Of a stretch of DNA of 60,920 bases, positions 26,002-34,869 are shown in pieces. This stretch comes from an uncultured Oscillospiraceae bacterium (GTDB lineage Bacteria; Bacillota; Clostridia; Oscillospirales; Oscillospiraceae). The notes under the pieces are model-generated. The model had not been told where the DNA came from, did not search any database, and saw only the letters and a program-made list of their open reading frames with translations. The stretch spans positions 1 to 60,920 of the forward strand of contig CAKTSA010000008.1 in the NCBI GenBank assembly GCA_934597585.1, written 5' to 3'. Position 1 is the first letter of the stretch. The number at the start of each line of letters is the position of its first letter. Position numbers and translations under genes: made by a program.

Positions 26002-26723
26002 CTCAGAATGTCCTCCAGTACTTCTTTCTGCTTGCGGATCAGCTGCCGGTTGCCGATGGCGCACAGGGCCACCAGCTCCTGCTGCTCCGCCACGGTGAAG
26101 GCCCGGCCCTCGCCGGTGCCCTGGATCTCGATGATCTCGCCCAGCTCGTTCATGATGCAGTTCAGATCCACCTGGGCGCGGCTGTCCTCGGCGTAGGGCA
26201 GGTCCAGCACCGCCGTATCCTCCACGATGCCGGCGCTGACGCCCGCCACATAGTGCCGGATGGGCATGCGGCCGATATAGCCCTCCTGCACCAGCCACCG
26301 GCAGGCCAGGGCCAGGGCCACGAAGCCGCCGGTGACGCTGGCGGTACGGGTACCGCCGTCGCCCTGCAGCACGTCGCAGTCGATGGTGATGGTGCGCTCG
26401 CCCAGCAGCTGCATATCCACCGCTGCCCGCAGGCTGCGGCCGATGAGCCGCTGGATTTCGGCGCTGCGGCCGGCCAGCTTCAGCTTGTCCACATCCCGGC
26501 GGCTGCGCTGGCGGTTGGCACGGGGCAGCATGGCGTACTCCGCCGTGACCCAGCCGCAGCCGGGCTTCACGTGGGGCGGCACCTTTTCCTCCACCGACGC
26601 GGTGCACAGCACCACCGTGTCGCCGCAGCGGATGAGAACGCTGCCCTCGGCAAATTTATTGAAATCCGGCGTGATGGTCACATCACGCAGCTCGTTATAC
26701 TTTCTTCCGTCGGCTCTGGTCAC
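25998..26723 (-). CDS. rph: Ribonuclease PH
   Basis: A 241-residue phosphorolytic 3'-5' exoribonuclease that trims tRNA precursors. Landmarks: [61 protein letters not shown] and [23 protein letters not shown]. No ATG fits; the GTG at 26721-26723 (MTRADGRK, as in other RNase PH proteins) follows GGGAAG at eight bases. A GTG three codons earlier is an alternative. Linked to rdgB by ATGA overlap. Confidence 0.94.
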   Translation of the reverse strand: MTRADGRKYNELRDVTITPDFNKFAEGSVLIRCGDTVVLCTASVEEKVPPHVKPGCGWVTAEYAMLPRANRQRSRRDVDKLKLAGRSAEIQRLIGRSLRAAVDMQLLGERTITIDCDVLQGDGGTRTASVTGGFVALALACRWLVQEGYIGRMPIRHYVAGVSAGIVEDTAVLDLPYAEDSRAQVDLNCIMNELGEIIEIQGTGEGRAFTVAEQQELVALCAIGNRQLIRKQKEVLEDILR

Positions 26724-26755
26724 GGATATCACTTCCCTTTCGGTCAATTTTCCAC

Positions 26756-27625
26756 TCAGAACAGGTCTGCGGTGAACTCCCGGGCGTCGAAGGGCTTCAG
26801 GTCGTCGATGCCCTCGCCCACGCCCACGAACTTCACCGGCACCTGCAGCTCCTGGGCGATGGCCACCACGATGCCGCCCTTGGCGGTGCCGTCCAGCTTG
26901 GTGAGGATGATGCCGGTCAGGCCGGCGGTCTCCTTGAACTGCCGGGCCTGGACCAGGCCGTTTTGACCGGTGGTGGCGTCCAGCACCAGCAGCGTCTCGC
27001 AGGCGGAATCCGGGCACTCCCGGGCGATGATCTTCCGCAGCTTGGCCAGCTCGTTCATCAGGTTCTGCTTGTTGTGCAGGCGGCCCGCCGTGTCGCACAG
27101 CACCACGTCCACGCCCCGGGCCTTGGCGGCCTGCAGCGCGTCGAACAGCACGGCGCCGGGGTCGGCGCCCTCGTGCTGGCGGATGATGTCCACGCCGGCG
27201 CGGTTGGCCCAGATCTCCAGCTGGTCGGCGGCGGCGGCACGGAAGGTATCGCCGGCGCACAGCAGCACCTTCTTGCCCTCCGCCTTCAACTGGGCGGCCA
27301 GCTTGCCGATGGACGTGGTCTTGCCCACGCCGTTGACGCCGATGAACAGCACGATGCTGGGGGTGGTGGACAGGTTCAGCGCCGCGTCGCCCACCTCCAG
27401 CTTTTCCGCTAGGATGGCCCGCAGGGCGTCCTTCACCTCGTCGGCCCGGGTCAGCAGCCGCTCCTTCACCTTTCTGCGCAGCTTTTCCACCGCGTCGGTG
27501 GCGGATTCCACGCCCATGTCGGCCAGGATCAGCGCCTCCTCCAGCTGGTCGTAAAACTCGTCGTCCAGCTTATCAAATGTCACAGAGGCCAGCCACGCCT
27601 CCTTCAGTTGCTTGAAAAATCCCAT
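26756..27625 (-). CDS. ftsY: Signal recognition particle receptor FtsY
   Basis: A 289-residue SRP GTPase at the membrane that docks SRP-ribosome complexes to the translocon. NG domain: N-terminal four-helix bundle (1-80), G1 loop GVNGVGKTT (96-104), [23 protein letters not shown] (G3), [10 protein letters not shown] (G4) and closing [17 protein letters not shown]. The acidic A domain of E. coli FtsY is missing, as is usual in Firmicutes. Nine bases separate it from smc. Confidence 0.97.
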   Translation of the reverse strand: MGFFKQLKEAWLASVTFDKLDDEFYDQLEEALILADMGVESATDAVEKLRRKVKERLLTRADEVKDALRAILAEKLEVGDAALNLSTTPSIVLFIGVNGVGKTTSIGKLAAQLKAEGKKVLLCAGDTFRAAAADQLEIWANRAGVDIIRQHEGADPGAVLFDALQAAKARGVDVVLCDTAGRLHNKQNLMNELAKLRKIIARECPDSACETLLVLDATTGQNGLVQARQFKETAGLTGIILTKLDGTAKGGIVVAIAQELQVPVKFVGVGEGIDDLKPFDAREFTADLF

Positions 27626-27634
27626 GGGTCCTCC

Positions 27635-30600
27635 TTATTTGATATGCAATTCCTTTGCCATGTCGTTCATATTGATGGTCAGGATGCGGCTGACGCCCCG
27701 CTCCTGCATGGTGACGCCGTACAGCACGTCGGCCTCCTCCATGGTGCCCCGGCGGTGGGTGATGACGATGAACTGGGTCTTTCCGGCGATGCGCCGCATG
27801 TAGCGGGCGTAGCGCACCACGTTGGACTCGTCCAGCGCCGCCTCGATCTCGTCCATGACGCAGAAGGGCGTGGGATGCACCTTCAGAATGGCGAAATACA
27901 GGGCGATGGCCACGAAGGCCTTTTCGCCGCCGGACAGCAGGGTGATGGTCTTCAGCTGCTTTCCGGGGGGCTGCACGCGGATCTCGATGCCGCAGTTGAG
28001 GATGTCCTTCTCGTCCTCCAGCTCCAGCTGGGCCTTGCCGCCGCCGAACAGCTCCAGGAACGTCTCCTGGAAGCTCTCGTTCAGCAGCTTGAACTGCTGG
28101 GCAAAGATGGCCGTCATCTGCTTGGTCAGCTCCTCGATGACGCCCAGCAGCTCCTCGCGGGCCTTTTCCACGTCGGCACGCTGCTCGGACAGGTAGGTAT
28201 AGCGGGTGTTGACCCGCTCGTATTCGTCGATGGCGCCGATGTTGGGGGTGCCCAGGCCCTTGATCTCCCGGTTCAGCTCCGCGATGCGGCGGGTGGCCTT
28301 GGACACGCTCTCCAGTTCCACGCGCTGTTCCAGGGCGGCGCTGTGGCTCAGCTCATAGCGCTCCCACAGCTTGTCCAGCAGGGCCGTTTCCTCCATGGCG
28401 TTGCTCTGCAGCTTCTGCTCCATGCGGGACAGCTCCTGGCTGGTGGCGATGACCGCGTCGTTGCAGGACCGGCTCTCCCGGTTTCTGGCGTCCCGCTGGC
28501 CCTCCAGCTGCAGCTTCTGCTCCGACAGGGCGGCCAGCTTTTCCCGCAGGGCAGTCCCCTGCTGCCGCAGGCCGTCCAGCTGGGCCTGGTGGGCGGCGAT
28601 GTCGCCCTCCGCCTTTTCGTTGGCGGCGGCAAACTGGTCCATCAGCGCCTGGCGCTGATCCCGGTCGGTGACCATATCCAGCCGCAGCCGCTTCAGGTCG
28701 GCGATGCTGCGCTCGCCCGCGTCCCGCTCGGCGGCCAGGGCCGCCTGGGCGGCCTTCTTCTCGCTGACCTGCTGGGACAGGGCGTTGGTCTTCTCCATCA
28801 GGTCGCTCTGGCCGCTCTGGCTCTCCTCCGCCCGGCGGTGGAGATCGGCGGCCTTGGCCTCCTTCTCCGCCACGTCCGCCGCCACGGCGGCGCAGCGCTT
28901 TTCATCGTCTTCCGTGCGCCGGGCAAAGGCCTCCAGCTCCGCCTGCAGATCCTCGCAGCTCTGCTCCAGGGTGTTGGTCAGGATGTCGTAGTGCTCCTGC
29001 TTTGCCTGATACTGCAGCACCAGGTCCTCGGCCTTGCGCTGCTGGGCGGAGGCCACCTCCAGCTCGTACTGGGCCTTCTGCAGCTCACGCTGGGTGTCCT
29101 CGGCCCGCTGCCTGGCGGCGGAGAGCCTGTCATGCATGCCGCCCAGCTGGCCGTTCAGCTTTTCCAGCTCGTTGGCCCGGCTCAGCACACCGGCGCTGCG
29201 GCTGACGCTGCCGCCGGTCATGGAGCCGCCCCGGTTCATCACCTGGCCGTCCAGTGTGACGATGCGGAAGCTGTTGCGGTACTTCCGGGCCATGGCGATG
29301 CCGCAGTCCAGGTCCTCCACCACCACGGTGCGGCCCAGGAAGCTCCTGAAAACGCCGTCGTAGCGCTTGTCGTAGTCGATCAGGTCCACGGCCAGGCCCA
29401 CGAAGCCGTATTCGCCGCTGACGTTCTCCCGCAGCGTGTCGCCGCGGACGGCGGTCATGGGCAGGAAGGTAGCCCGCCCGCCATTGCGCTGCTTCAGGTA
29501 GCCGATGGCGGCCTTGCCGTCCTCCTCCCGGTCCACCACGATGTTCTGCATGCCCGCGCCCAGGGCGATCTCCAGGGCCACGGTGTACTTCTCCTGGGTC
29601 TTCATCAGGCTGGCCACCGGGCCGTGAACGCCCCGCAGGGCCTTCTTCTCCGCCGCCTGCATCACCAGCTTTACCGCGTTGGAGAAGCCCTCGTACTCCT
29701 TCTCCATCTCCGTCAGCAGGCGGATGCGGTTCTCCAGCGCCGCCGCGTCCATGGTCAGCTGCAGCTTTTCCGCCTCCGCGTCGGCGGCACGCTTTTTGCG
29801 GCCCTCCATCTTCAGGCTGTGGCCCTGGATGATGTTGCTGACGGCCTGGGACTCCTCCCTGGCCTCGTTGAGGAGCTTCCGGTTCTCCTTGGACTCCTTT
29901 CCGCTCTGCGCCAGCTTCTCCTGGGCGGCGGACAGCTCCTGCTGCGTGTGGGCACGGCGCTCCGCCATCTGGCTCAGGCCGGACCGCAGGGCGGACAGCT
30001 CCGCCTTGCCGTCGGCGGCGGCGGACAGCAGCAGCGCCTCCTCCGCCCGCAGGGACTCCGCCGTGCGCTGGGCGCCGGCGGCGGTATCGGTCAGCTCCCG
30101 GGCCTGGGCCAGCAGGGCTTCCAGCTCTTGCGCCAGGGCGGCGCTTTCATCGTCGATCTGGGCGATCCGGTCAAGCTGGGCGTCCACCTGGGACTGCAGG
30201 CTGCCGGCCCGGTTCTCCGTATCCGCCATCTCCCGGCGGATGCGCTCAATGCTCTCGTTGTTGTGCTCCACGGAGGTGCGCAGCACGGCGATGGCGCTGT
30301 CGTGCTCGCCGCCGGCGGATTCCAGCCGGCTCACCTGGTTCCGGAGCTCCTCCGCCTCCAGGTCATTGCGCCGCACCTGCTCGCCCAGCTCCTCGGCGGC
30401 GGCGTAGGCGGCCTCCAGGGCCGCCTCGGCCCGCTCCTTGTCGGCCCGGGCGCTCTCCACGTCGGTCTGCAGCTTGAATTTGGCGGTTTTCAGGTCCTGC
30501 AGCTGCTCCAGCCACACGCTGATCTCCAGCACACGCAGCTCATCCCGCAGCACCAGATATTTCTTGGCCACCTCCGCCTGCTGGCGCAGGGGCTCCACCT

Positions 30601-31201
30601 GCAGCTCCAGCTCGGCGATCTTGTCGTTGATACGCACCAGGTTCTCCTGGGTGCGCTCCAGCTTCCGCTCGGCCTCCTCCTTGCGGTGGCGGTACTTGCT
30701 GATGCCCGCCGCCTCCTCGAACACCTCCCGGCGCTCGCCGGATTTCACAGACAGGATTTCGTCGATCTTGCCCTGGCCGATGATGGAGTAGCCCTCCCTG
30801 CCCATGCCGGTGTCCATGAACAGCTCGTTCACGTCCTTCAGCCGCACCGACTGCTTGTTGATGTAATATTCCGACTCGCCGCTGCGGTAGTACCGGCGGG
30901 TAACGGCCACCTCCGCCTCGTCCCGGGGGAAGATATGCTCGGTGTTGTCGATGACCAGCGTCACCTGGGCAAAGCCCATCTGGCTGCGCTTCTCCGTGCC
31001 GCCGAAGATCACGTCCTCCATCTTGGCGCCCCGCAGCTGGCGAGAGTTCTGCTCGCCCATGACCCAGCGGATGGCGTCGGAGATATTGGACTTGCCGGAG
31101 CCGTTGGGGCCCACGATGGCGGTGATATCCTCTCCGAAATTCAGGACCGTCTTATCGGGAAACGATTTGAAGCCCTGGATCTCAAGCGCTTTTAAGTACA
31201 A
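27635..31201 (-). CDS. smc: Chromosome segregation protein SMC
   Basis: An 1188-residue condensin ATPase. Walker A GPNGSGKSN at residues 31-39, long coiled coil, globular hinge about 500-660 (GPVASLMKTQEKYTVALEIALGAGMQNIVVD), second coiled coil, then ABC signature LSGGEKAFVAIAL and Walker B FCVMDEIEAALDESN near the C-terminus. A GTG nine bases upstream overlaps the GAGGTG site; TTG at 31199-31201 (MYLKALEIQGFKSF) is at proper spacing and matches the family N-terminus, so it is preferred. First recognisable gene of the smc-ftsY-rph-rdgB-yhbY-nadD-rsfS operon. The usual upstream rnc gene is absent. Confidence 0.95.
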   Translation of the reverse strand: MYLKALEIQGFKSFPDKTVLNFGEDITAIVGPNGSGKSNISDAIRWVMGEQNSRQLRGAKMEDVIFGGTEKRSQMGFAQVTLVIDNTEHIFPRDEAEVAVTRRYYRSGESEYYINKQSVRLKDVNELFMDTGMGREGYSIIGQGKIDEILSVKSGERREVFEEAAGISKYRHRKEEAERKLERTQENLVRINDKIAELELQVEPLRQQAEVAKKYLVLRDELRVLEISVWLEQLQDLKTAKFKLQTDVESARADKERAEAALEAAYAAAEELGEQVRRNDLEAEELRNQVSRLESAGGEHDSAIAVLRTSVEHNNESIERIRREMADTENRAGSLQSQVDAQLDRIAQIDDESAALAQELEALLAQARELTDTAAGAQRTAESLRAEEALLLSAAADGKAELSALRSGLSQMAERRAHTQQELSAAQEKLAQSGKESKENRKLLNEAREESQAVSNIIQGHSLKMEGRKKRAADAEAEKLQLTMDAAALENRIRLLTEMEKEYEGFSNAVKLVMQAAEKKALRGVHGPVASLMKTQEKYTVALEIALGAGMQNIVVDREEDGKAAIGYLKQRNGGRATFLPMTAVRGDTLRENVSGEYGFVGLAVDLIDYDKRYDGVFRSFLGRTVVVEDLDCGIAMARKYRNSFRIVTLDGQVMNRGGSMTGGSVSRSAGVLSRANELEKLNGQLGGMHDRLSAARQRAEDTQRELQKAQYELEVASAQQRKAEDLVLQYQAKQEHYDILTNTLEQSCEDLQAELEAFARRTEDDEKRCAAVAADVAEKEAKAADLHRRAEESQSGQSDLMEKTNALSQQVSEKKAAQAALAAERDAGERSIADLKRLRLDMVTDRDQRQALMDQFAAANEKAEGDIAAHQAQLDGLRQQGTALREKLAALSEQKLQLEGQRDARNRESRSCNDAVIATSQELSRMEQKLQSNAMEETALLDKLWERYELSHSAALEQRVELESVSKATRRIAELNREIKGLGTPNIGAIDEYERVNTRYTYLSEQRADVEKAREELLGVIEELTKQMTAIFAQQFKLLNESFQETFLELFGGGKAQLELEDEKDILNCGIEIRVQPPGKQLKTITLLSGGEKAFVAIALYFAILKVHPTPFCVMDEIEAALDESNVVRYARYMRRIAGKTQFIVITHRRGTMEEADVLYGVTMQERGVSRILTINMNDMAKELHIK

Positions 31202-31321
31202 ATAGTCCACCTCATTTTACATTGGCATACTTTAACTAGAATAGTGTATCAGAAAAGTGTGTATTTTTCAAGTTAAAGTTGATAGGACGGTGTCTGGGCG
31301 GCGACTGACGCTTAAAAATGC

Positions 31322-31512
31322 GTAGGGGCGGGGCTCTGCCCCGCCCGCCGTTTACCGATGACACTCCCACACACCGAACGGGAGGGGCAGAGCCCCTCCC
31401 CTACAAATGTTTATCGTACCCTGTCCGTATGACGGCGGCGAGGTGAGGGCACCCCGCCCTACGCAATGATTATCGATAGACCTCCGTAGAGCGGCCTGCC
31501 CTCAGGCCGCCG
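31322..31512. repeat. Cluster of four REP-like palindromes upstream of smc
   Basis: Four related units lie in the 317-bp gap between tepA and smc: 31322-31347 (GTAGGGG...GCCCG, plus), 31379-31404 (inverted), 31436-31462 (inverted) and 31486-31512 (plus). Each has GTAGG/GTAGAG at one end, an imperfect palindrome of 8-10 bp arms, and CCCG/CCG at the other. Orientation +,-,-,+ gives two inverted pairs, the REPIN layout. They resemble the two palindromes inside the RAYT gene at 15.6-16.1 kb. The remainder of the gap, 31202-31321, holds no clear promoter that I can defend. Confidence 0.7.
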
Positions 31513-31518
31513 CGCGTT

Positions 31519-32223
31519 TTACCCCTCTCTCCCTTTTTCCACCATCTTATACAGGGCGTCCAGGGCGTCTCCCAGGGAGCCGATACGGTCGATGATGCCC
31601 AGGGCCACGGCCTCCTTGCCGTAGATGACGCTGCCCACGTCGTTGGCCATGTCGCCCACCGACAGCATCAGCTCCCGGAACTTCTCGGCGCTGATGCGGG
31701 AGTTGCGGGCCACGAAGTCGATGATCCGCTCCTGGATGCGCTCAAAATACCGGTAGGTGGTGGGAGCGGCGATGACCTGGCCCGACATGCGGACGGGGTG
31801 GATGGTCATGGAGGCGCTGGGCACGATGAAGGTGGCCTTGCCGCACACCGCCAGGGGCACGCCGATGGAGTGTCCGCCCCCCAGCACCAGCGTGGCGGTG
31901 GGCTTGGTCATGCCCGCCACCAACTCGGCGATGCCCAAGCCCGCCTCGATATCGCCGCCCACCGTGTTCAGCAGCAGCAGAAGGCCGTCCACGTCGTCCT
32001 TCTCCTCCACCGAGGTCAGCAGCGGCAGCACGTGCTCATACTTGGTGGTCTTCACGTTGGGGGGCAGTGTGGTGTGGCCCTCCACCTGGCCGATGATGGT
32101 GAGACAGTGGATGGTGCCCCGGCGGTTTTTCACCACCGTGGAGCCCATTTCGATGATCTGCTGCTGGGGTGTGTCCTTGGTGTCGGTCTCGCTGCTCTGG
32201 CAGCTGTTGGCATAGTCGCTCAT
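31519..32223 (-). CDS. TepA-like ClpP-fold serine protease
   Basis: A 234-residue cytosolic protein of the ClpP/crotonase-fold group that includes B. subtilis TepA (translocation-enhancing protein). LLLLLNTVGGDIEAGLGIAELV is followed by the catalytic serine in LGGGHSIGVPLAV (Ser119) and a histidine in MTIHPVRMSG (His142). The N-terminal 25 residues are polar and unstructured. The AAGGAGGG site lies close before the ATG. Peptidase activity, possibly on signal peptides, is inferred from the family. Confidence 0.82.
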   Translation of the reverse strand: MSDYANSCQSSETDTKDTPQQQIIEMGSTVVKNRRGTIHCLTIIGQVEGHTTLPPNVKTTKYEHVLPLLTSVEEKDDVDGLLLLLNTVGGDIEAGLGIAELVAGMTKPTATLVLGGGHSIGVPLAVCGKATFIVPSASMTIHPVRMSGQVIAAPTTYRYFERIQERIIDFVARNSRISAEKFRELMLSVGDMANDVGSVIYGKEAVALGIIDRIGSLGDALDALYKMVEKGREG

Positions 32224-32341
32224 AGGTGCGCTCCCTCCTTTTTGCCCTAGTGTTTGCCATTTTCCCGCAAACTATGCAGTTCCCTCCGGCCTTCCATTTT
32301 TGCCATGACTTGACAATCTGCTGTTATTTCTATACAATATA

Positions 32342-32613
32342 CCATCGATTGACAAGGGCAAACACGGTTTTGACGGGCAGAAATACGCCCATACAGCGTC
32401 AAGCCCCTTGACAATACGACAGTATTCTCTGCGGGTCTTTCCTTGTCTGGACACATTTCTGACCGACAAAACTGCAAAGCACCTGCCAGCGATGGATTTT
32501 CGAGTGATTTTGGGTTTTTGAGCCGCAGGCTTGCTGGCGCAAGCCAAGGCGAAAAGAGCAAAAAGCGCCGGAAAGACGCGCTGGCAGGCGTGCTTGCCCT
32601 TGTCAATCGATGG
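32342..32613. mobile_element. MITE-like element with 20-bp terminal inverted repeats
   Basis: Perfect inverted repeats CCATCGATTGACAAGGGCAA (32342-32361) and its complement (32594-32613) bound 272 bp, and both ends are flanked by the dinucleotide TA (32340-32341, 32614-32615). This is the form expected of a non-autonomous IS630/mariner-type insertion, which duplicates TA. Inside are a GGCTTG/CAAGCC hairpin and repeats of CCTGCCAGCG and GTCTTTCC, but no transposase. It lies in the divergent intergenic region between tepA and the solute-binding protein. TTGTCA within the ends could act as an outward -35. Confidence 0.65.
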
Positions 32614-32667
32614 TACCATCGATTGACCCTGTCATTCCCACGGTTATTGGGACAAAAATGGTACCAT
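32599..32667 (+). promoter_or_regulatory. Palindromic region before the solute-binding protein gene
   Basis: A 26-bp perfect palindrome centred on GGTACC spans the right MITE end and its flank (32600-32625 approximately). The 10-mer ATGGTACCAT occurs at 32610-32619 and again at 32658-32667, and CGGTTAT/ATAACCG arms (about 32641-32671) flank the second copy. These look like operator sites near the start of the downstream gene at 32694, though part of the first copy may simply be a second, truncated MITE end. No convincing -35/-10 pair is visible. Confidence 0.4.
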
Positions 32668-32693
32668 AACCGTCAAAATAAGGAGGATAAAAC

Positions 32694-34040
32694 ATGAAAA
32701 AACTACTGGCTCTGGCGCTGGCTCTCTTGCTGACGCTGTCACTGGCCGGATGCGGCGGCGGCACGTCCCAGGACGAGGAGCAGCCCGCCATTGACCTGAC
32801 GCTGTGGACCTTCCCGGCAGGCAGCTGGGGAGATGCGGAGTCCGTGGAGACGCTGCTGGCCCAGTTCAACACCGTATACCCTGACATCCACGTGACGGTC
32901 CAGTGCCTGGATGAGGCCACCGGAGACGACAAGCTCAGCACCGCCGTGGACGGCGGCGTGGCCCCCGACATCCTGCTGGCCCAGCCGGACCGGCTGGTGA
33001 AGACCTGGGGCGCTGAGGGCATGCTGGCCGACCTGTCCGACATGTGGGACGACGCCGACAAGCAGGAGGTCAACGCCGCCTGCCAGAGCATCGCCTTCAC
33101 CGCCGACGGCAAGTGCTACTTCTACCCCCTGGCCATGAACGTGGACTGCATGGCCATCAACTATGACGCCTTCGTCACCGCGGGGGCGGACCAGTACATC
33201 GACCTGGAGACCCGCACCTGGACCACCGAGCAGTTCACCCAGGCGGTAAAGGCCCTGCGGGATAAGTACGGCGAGACTGTGGCCGCCGTGTACTGCTCCG
33301 GCCAGAACGGCGACCAGGGCACCCGGGCACTGGTGACCAACCTGTACGGCGGGGCATTCACCAACGACGCCCACACCGCCTACACCGTGAACACCGAGCC
33401 TGTCCAGCAGGCCCTGACCCTGCTGCGGGACACCAAGGGCATCGAGTTTGACGACGCCATCAACGGCGACGAGGAGGCCACGCTGTTCTACCACGAGTCC
33501 CTGAAGATGTCCTTCTGCTGGAGCCTGGCCCGGCAGACCGCCCAGATGGTGGACGAGCCCACCGAGGAGGGCGCGGAGCCCGTGGTCCACGAGGCCGGCA
33601 AGACCATCAACGGCCAGACCATCGAGTTCATGGCCTTCCCCACCGATCCCGAGGTCAGCCAGCCCCGGCTCCAGGGCGATATCTGGGGCTTCGGCGTGTT
33701 TGACAACGGCGACCAGGAGAAGATCGACGCCGCCAAGGCCCTGATCCGCTTCTTTGTGGACGGCCAGGGCACCAGCGCCGCCGTAAAGGCCACCGGCTGC
33801 TTCCCCGTCCGCTCCGCCGCGGACGGCGCCAACCTCTCCGGCATCTGGAGCGGCAGCGACGTGATGGCCGAGTACGGCAAGCTGACGGACTTCATCTCCG
33901 GCTACGACGCTCTGACCCCCGGCTGGGCCACCGCCCGCACCGAGTGGTGGAGCATGCTCCAGCGCATCGGCAACGGCGGCGACGTTGAGGTGGAGACCAA
34001 CACCCTTGTATCCAACGCCAACGCCGCGGCGAGGGAATAA
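32694..34040 (+). CDS. ABC transporter solute-binding lipoprotein (sugar family 1)
   Basis: A 448-residue extracellular lipoprotein. Signal peptide MKKLLALALALLLTLSLAGC ends in a lipobox. The mature part has the family-1 solute-binding pattern: DLTLWTFPAGSW, then NTVYPDIHVTVQ, DILLAQPDRLVKTWGAEGMLADLSDMWDD and AMNVDCMAINYDAF. It would deliver a sugar or related solute to an ABC permease, but no permease or ATPase gene adjoins it, so it is an orphan here. AAGGAGG precedes the ATG and a terminator follows, so it is transcribed alone. Confidence 0.87.
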   Translation: MKKLLALALALLLTLSLAGCGGGTSQDEEQPAIDLTLWTFPAGSWGDAESVETLLAQFNTVYPDIHVTVQCLDEATGDDKLSTAVDGGVAPDILLAQPDRLVKTWGAEGMLADLSDMWDDADKQEVNAACQSIAFTADGKCYFYPLAMNVDCMAINYDAFVTAGADQYIDLETRTWTTEQFTQAVKALRDKYGETVAAVYCSGQNGDQGTRALVTNLYGGAFTNDAHTAYTVNTEPVQQALTLLRDTKGIEFDDAINGDEEATLFYHESLKMSFCWSLARQTAQMVDEPTEEGAEPVVHEAGKTINGQTIEFMAFPTDPEVSQPRLQGDIWGFGVFDNGDQEKIDAAKALIRFFVDGQGTSAAVKATGCFPVRSAADGANLSGIWSGSDVMAEYGKLTDFISGYDALTPGWATARTEWWSMLQRIGNGGDVEVETNTLVSNANAAARE

Positions 34041-34048
34041 ATATATAT

Positions 34049-34081
34049 AAAAATGGCAGGCCATCTGATCTGCCATTTTTT
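34049..34081 (+). terminator. Terminator of the solute-binding protein gene
   Basis: Stem AAATGGCAG / CTGCCATTT with a ten-base loop followed by T6. Confidence 0.8.
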
Positions 34082-34095
34082 ACCACCTTCTGAGG

Positions 34096-34124
34096 TTGCG
34101 CACTGGGAGAACTTGTGATATACT
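34096..34124 (+). promoter_or_regulatory. Promoter of the TetR gene
   Basis: TTGCGC (34096-34101), 17 bp, TATACT (34119-34124), 27 bp before the start codon. Confidence 0.65.
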
Positions 34125-34151
34125 ACAGGTACTACCAAAACGGAGGACGCT

Positions 34152-34712
34152 ATGGCGAACTTTACGAAGCAGGCGATCAAGGCCTCTTTTCTGAAGCTGC
34201 TGAACCAGCAGCCCCTCAGCAAGATCAGCGTGCGGGACATTGTGGAGGACTGCGGCATCAACCGCAACTCCTTCTACTACCACTTCCACGACATTCCCTC
34301 CCTACTGGGGGAGATCATCACCGAGCAGACGGAGCAGCTGATCCGGGCCTACCCCTCCATCTCGTCCCTGGACGAGTGCTTCCACGTGGCGTTTCAGTTC
34401 GCCCTGGAGAACAAGCGGGCGGTGATGCACATCTATCACTCGGTGAACCGGGACGTGTTCACCCAGAGCATGCTGCGGCTGTGCGACTACGTGGTGAGCG
34501 CCTACATCGCCACCGCCTTTCCCGACGACCCCATCAGCGAGAGCGACCGCCAGATCGTCGTCCGCTTCATGAAGTGCCAGCTGTTCGGCATGTGCATCGA
34601 CTGGATCGACCGGGGCATGACCGACGCCGCCTATGACGACCTGCACCGGATGCTGGAGCTGAGTCAGGACGTGCCGCAGCTGATCATCCGCCGCAGCCTC
34701 GAGAGCCGGTGA
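34152..34712 (+). CDS. TetR/AcrR family transcriptional regulator
   Basis: A 186-residue regulator. The N-terminal HTH is FTKQAIKASFLKLLNQQPLSKISVRDIVEDCGINRNSFYYHFHDIPSLL, typical for TetR proteins; the C-terminal helical domain would bind an unknown ligand and dimerise. CGGAGG precedes the ATG. It lies upstream of, and in the same direction as, the DUF308-MMPL export operon but is separated from it by a terminator and a new promoter, so it probably controls that operon by binding near 34800. Confidence 0.9.
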   Translation: MANFTKQAIKASFLKLLNQQPLSKISVRDIVEDCGINRNSFYYHFHDIPSLLGEIITEQTEQLIRAYPSISSLDECFHVAFQFALENKRAVMHIYHSVNRDVFTQSMLRLCDYVVSAYIATAFPDDPISESDRQIVVRFMKCQLFGMCIDWIDRGMTDAAYDDLHRMLELSQDVPQLIIRRSLESR

Positions 34713-34758
34713 ATTCAGACAAATCGGCCCCCTTTGCCCAAAAAGCAGGCAATTCCCG

Positions 34759-34795
34759 CCCGCTGTCCAAATCTTGGACAGCGGGTCTTTTTCTG
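34759..34795 (+). terminator. Terminator of the TetR gene
   Basis: Perfect stem CCCGCTGTCC / GGACAGCGGG with loop AAATCTT, then TCTTTTT. Confidence 0.88.
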
Positions 34796-34798
34796 TCC

Positions 34799-34828
34799 AT
34801 TTCCCCTTTTCCCGGGAAATGCTATACT
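34799..34828 (+). promoter_or_regulatory. Promoter and candidate TetR operator of the export operon
   Basis: An inverted repeat CATTTCCC ... GGGAAATG (8-bp arms, 8-bp centre) ends right at TATACT, the likely -10 of the DUF308-MMPL operon. A TetR dimer bound there would block RNA polymerase. The -35 is poor, which fits a regulated promoter. Coordinates accurate to about one base. Confidence 0.5.
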
Positions 34829-34869
34829 CCGCTGTGTTGAAAAGATCACCTGATGAAGGGGGTAAAAAA

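Noticed and set aside
25998..27260. 420-residue fusion of an unknown domain with RNase PH
   Set aside because: The N-terminal part is ftsY read in another frame; a GTG with a ribosome site at 26723 gives the normal RNase PH length.
31322..31512. CRISPR-like array
   Set aside because: Units differ in orientation and sequence, spacers are irregular, and no cas genes are present; REP-type palindromes fit better.
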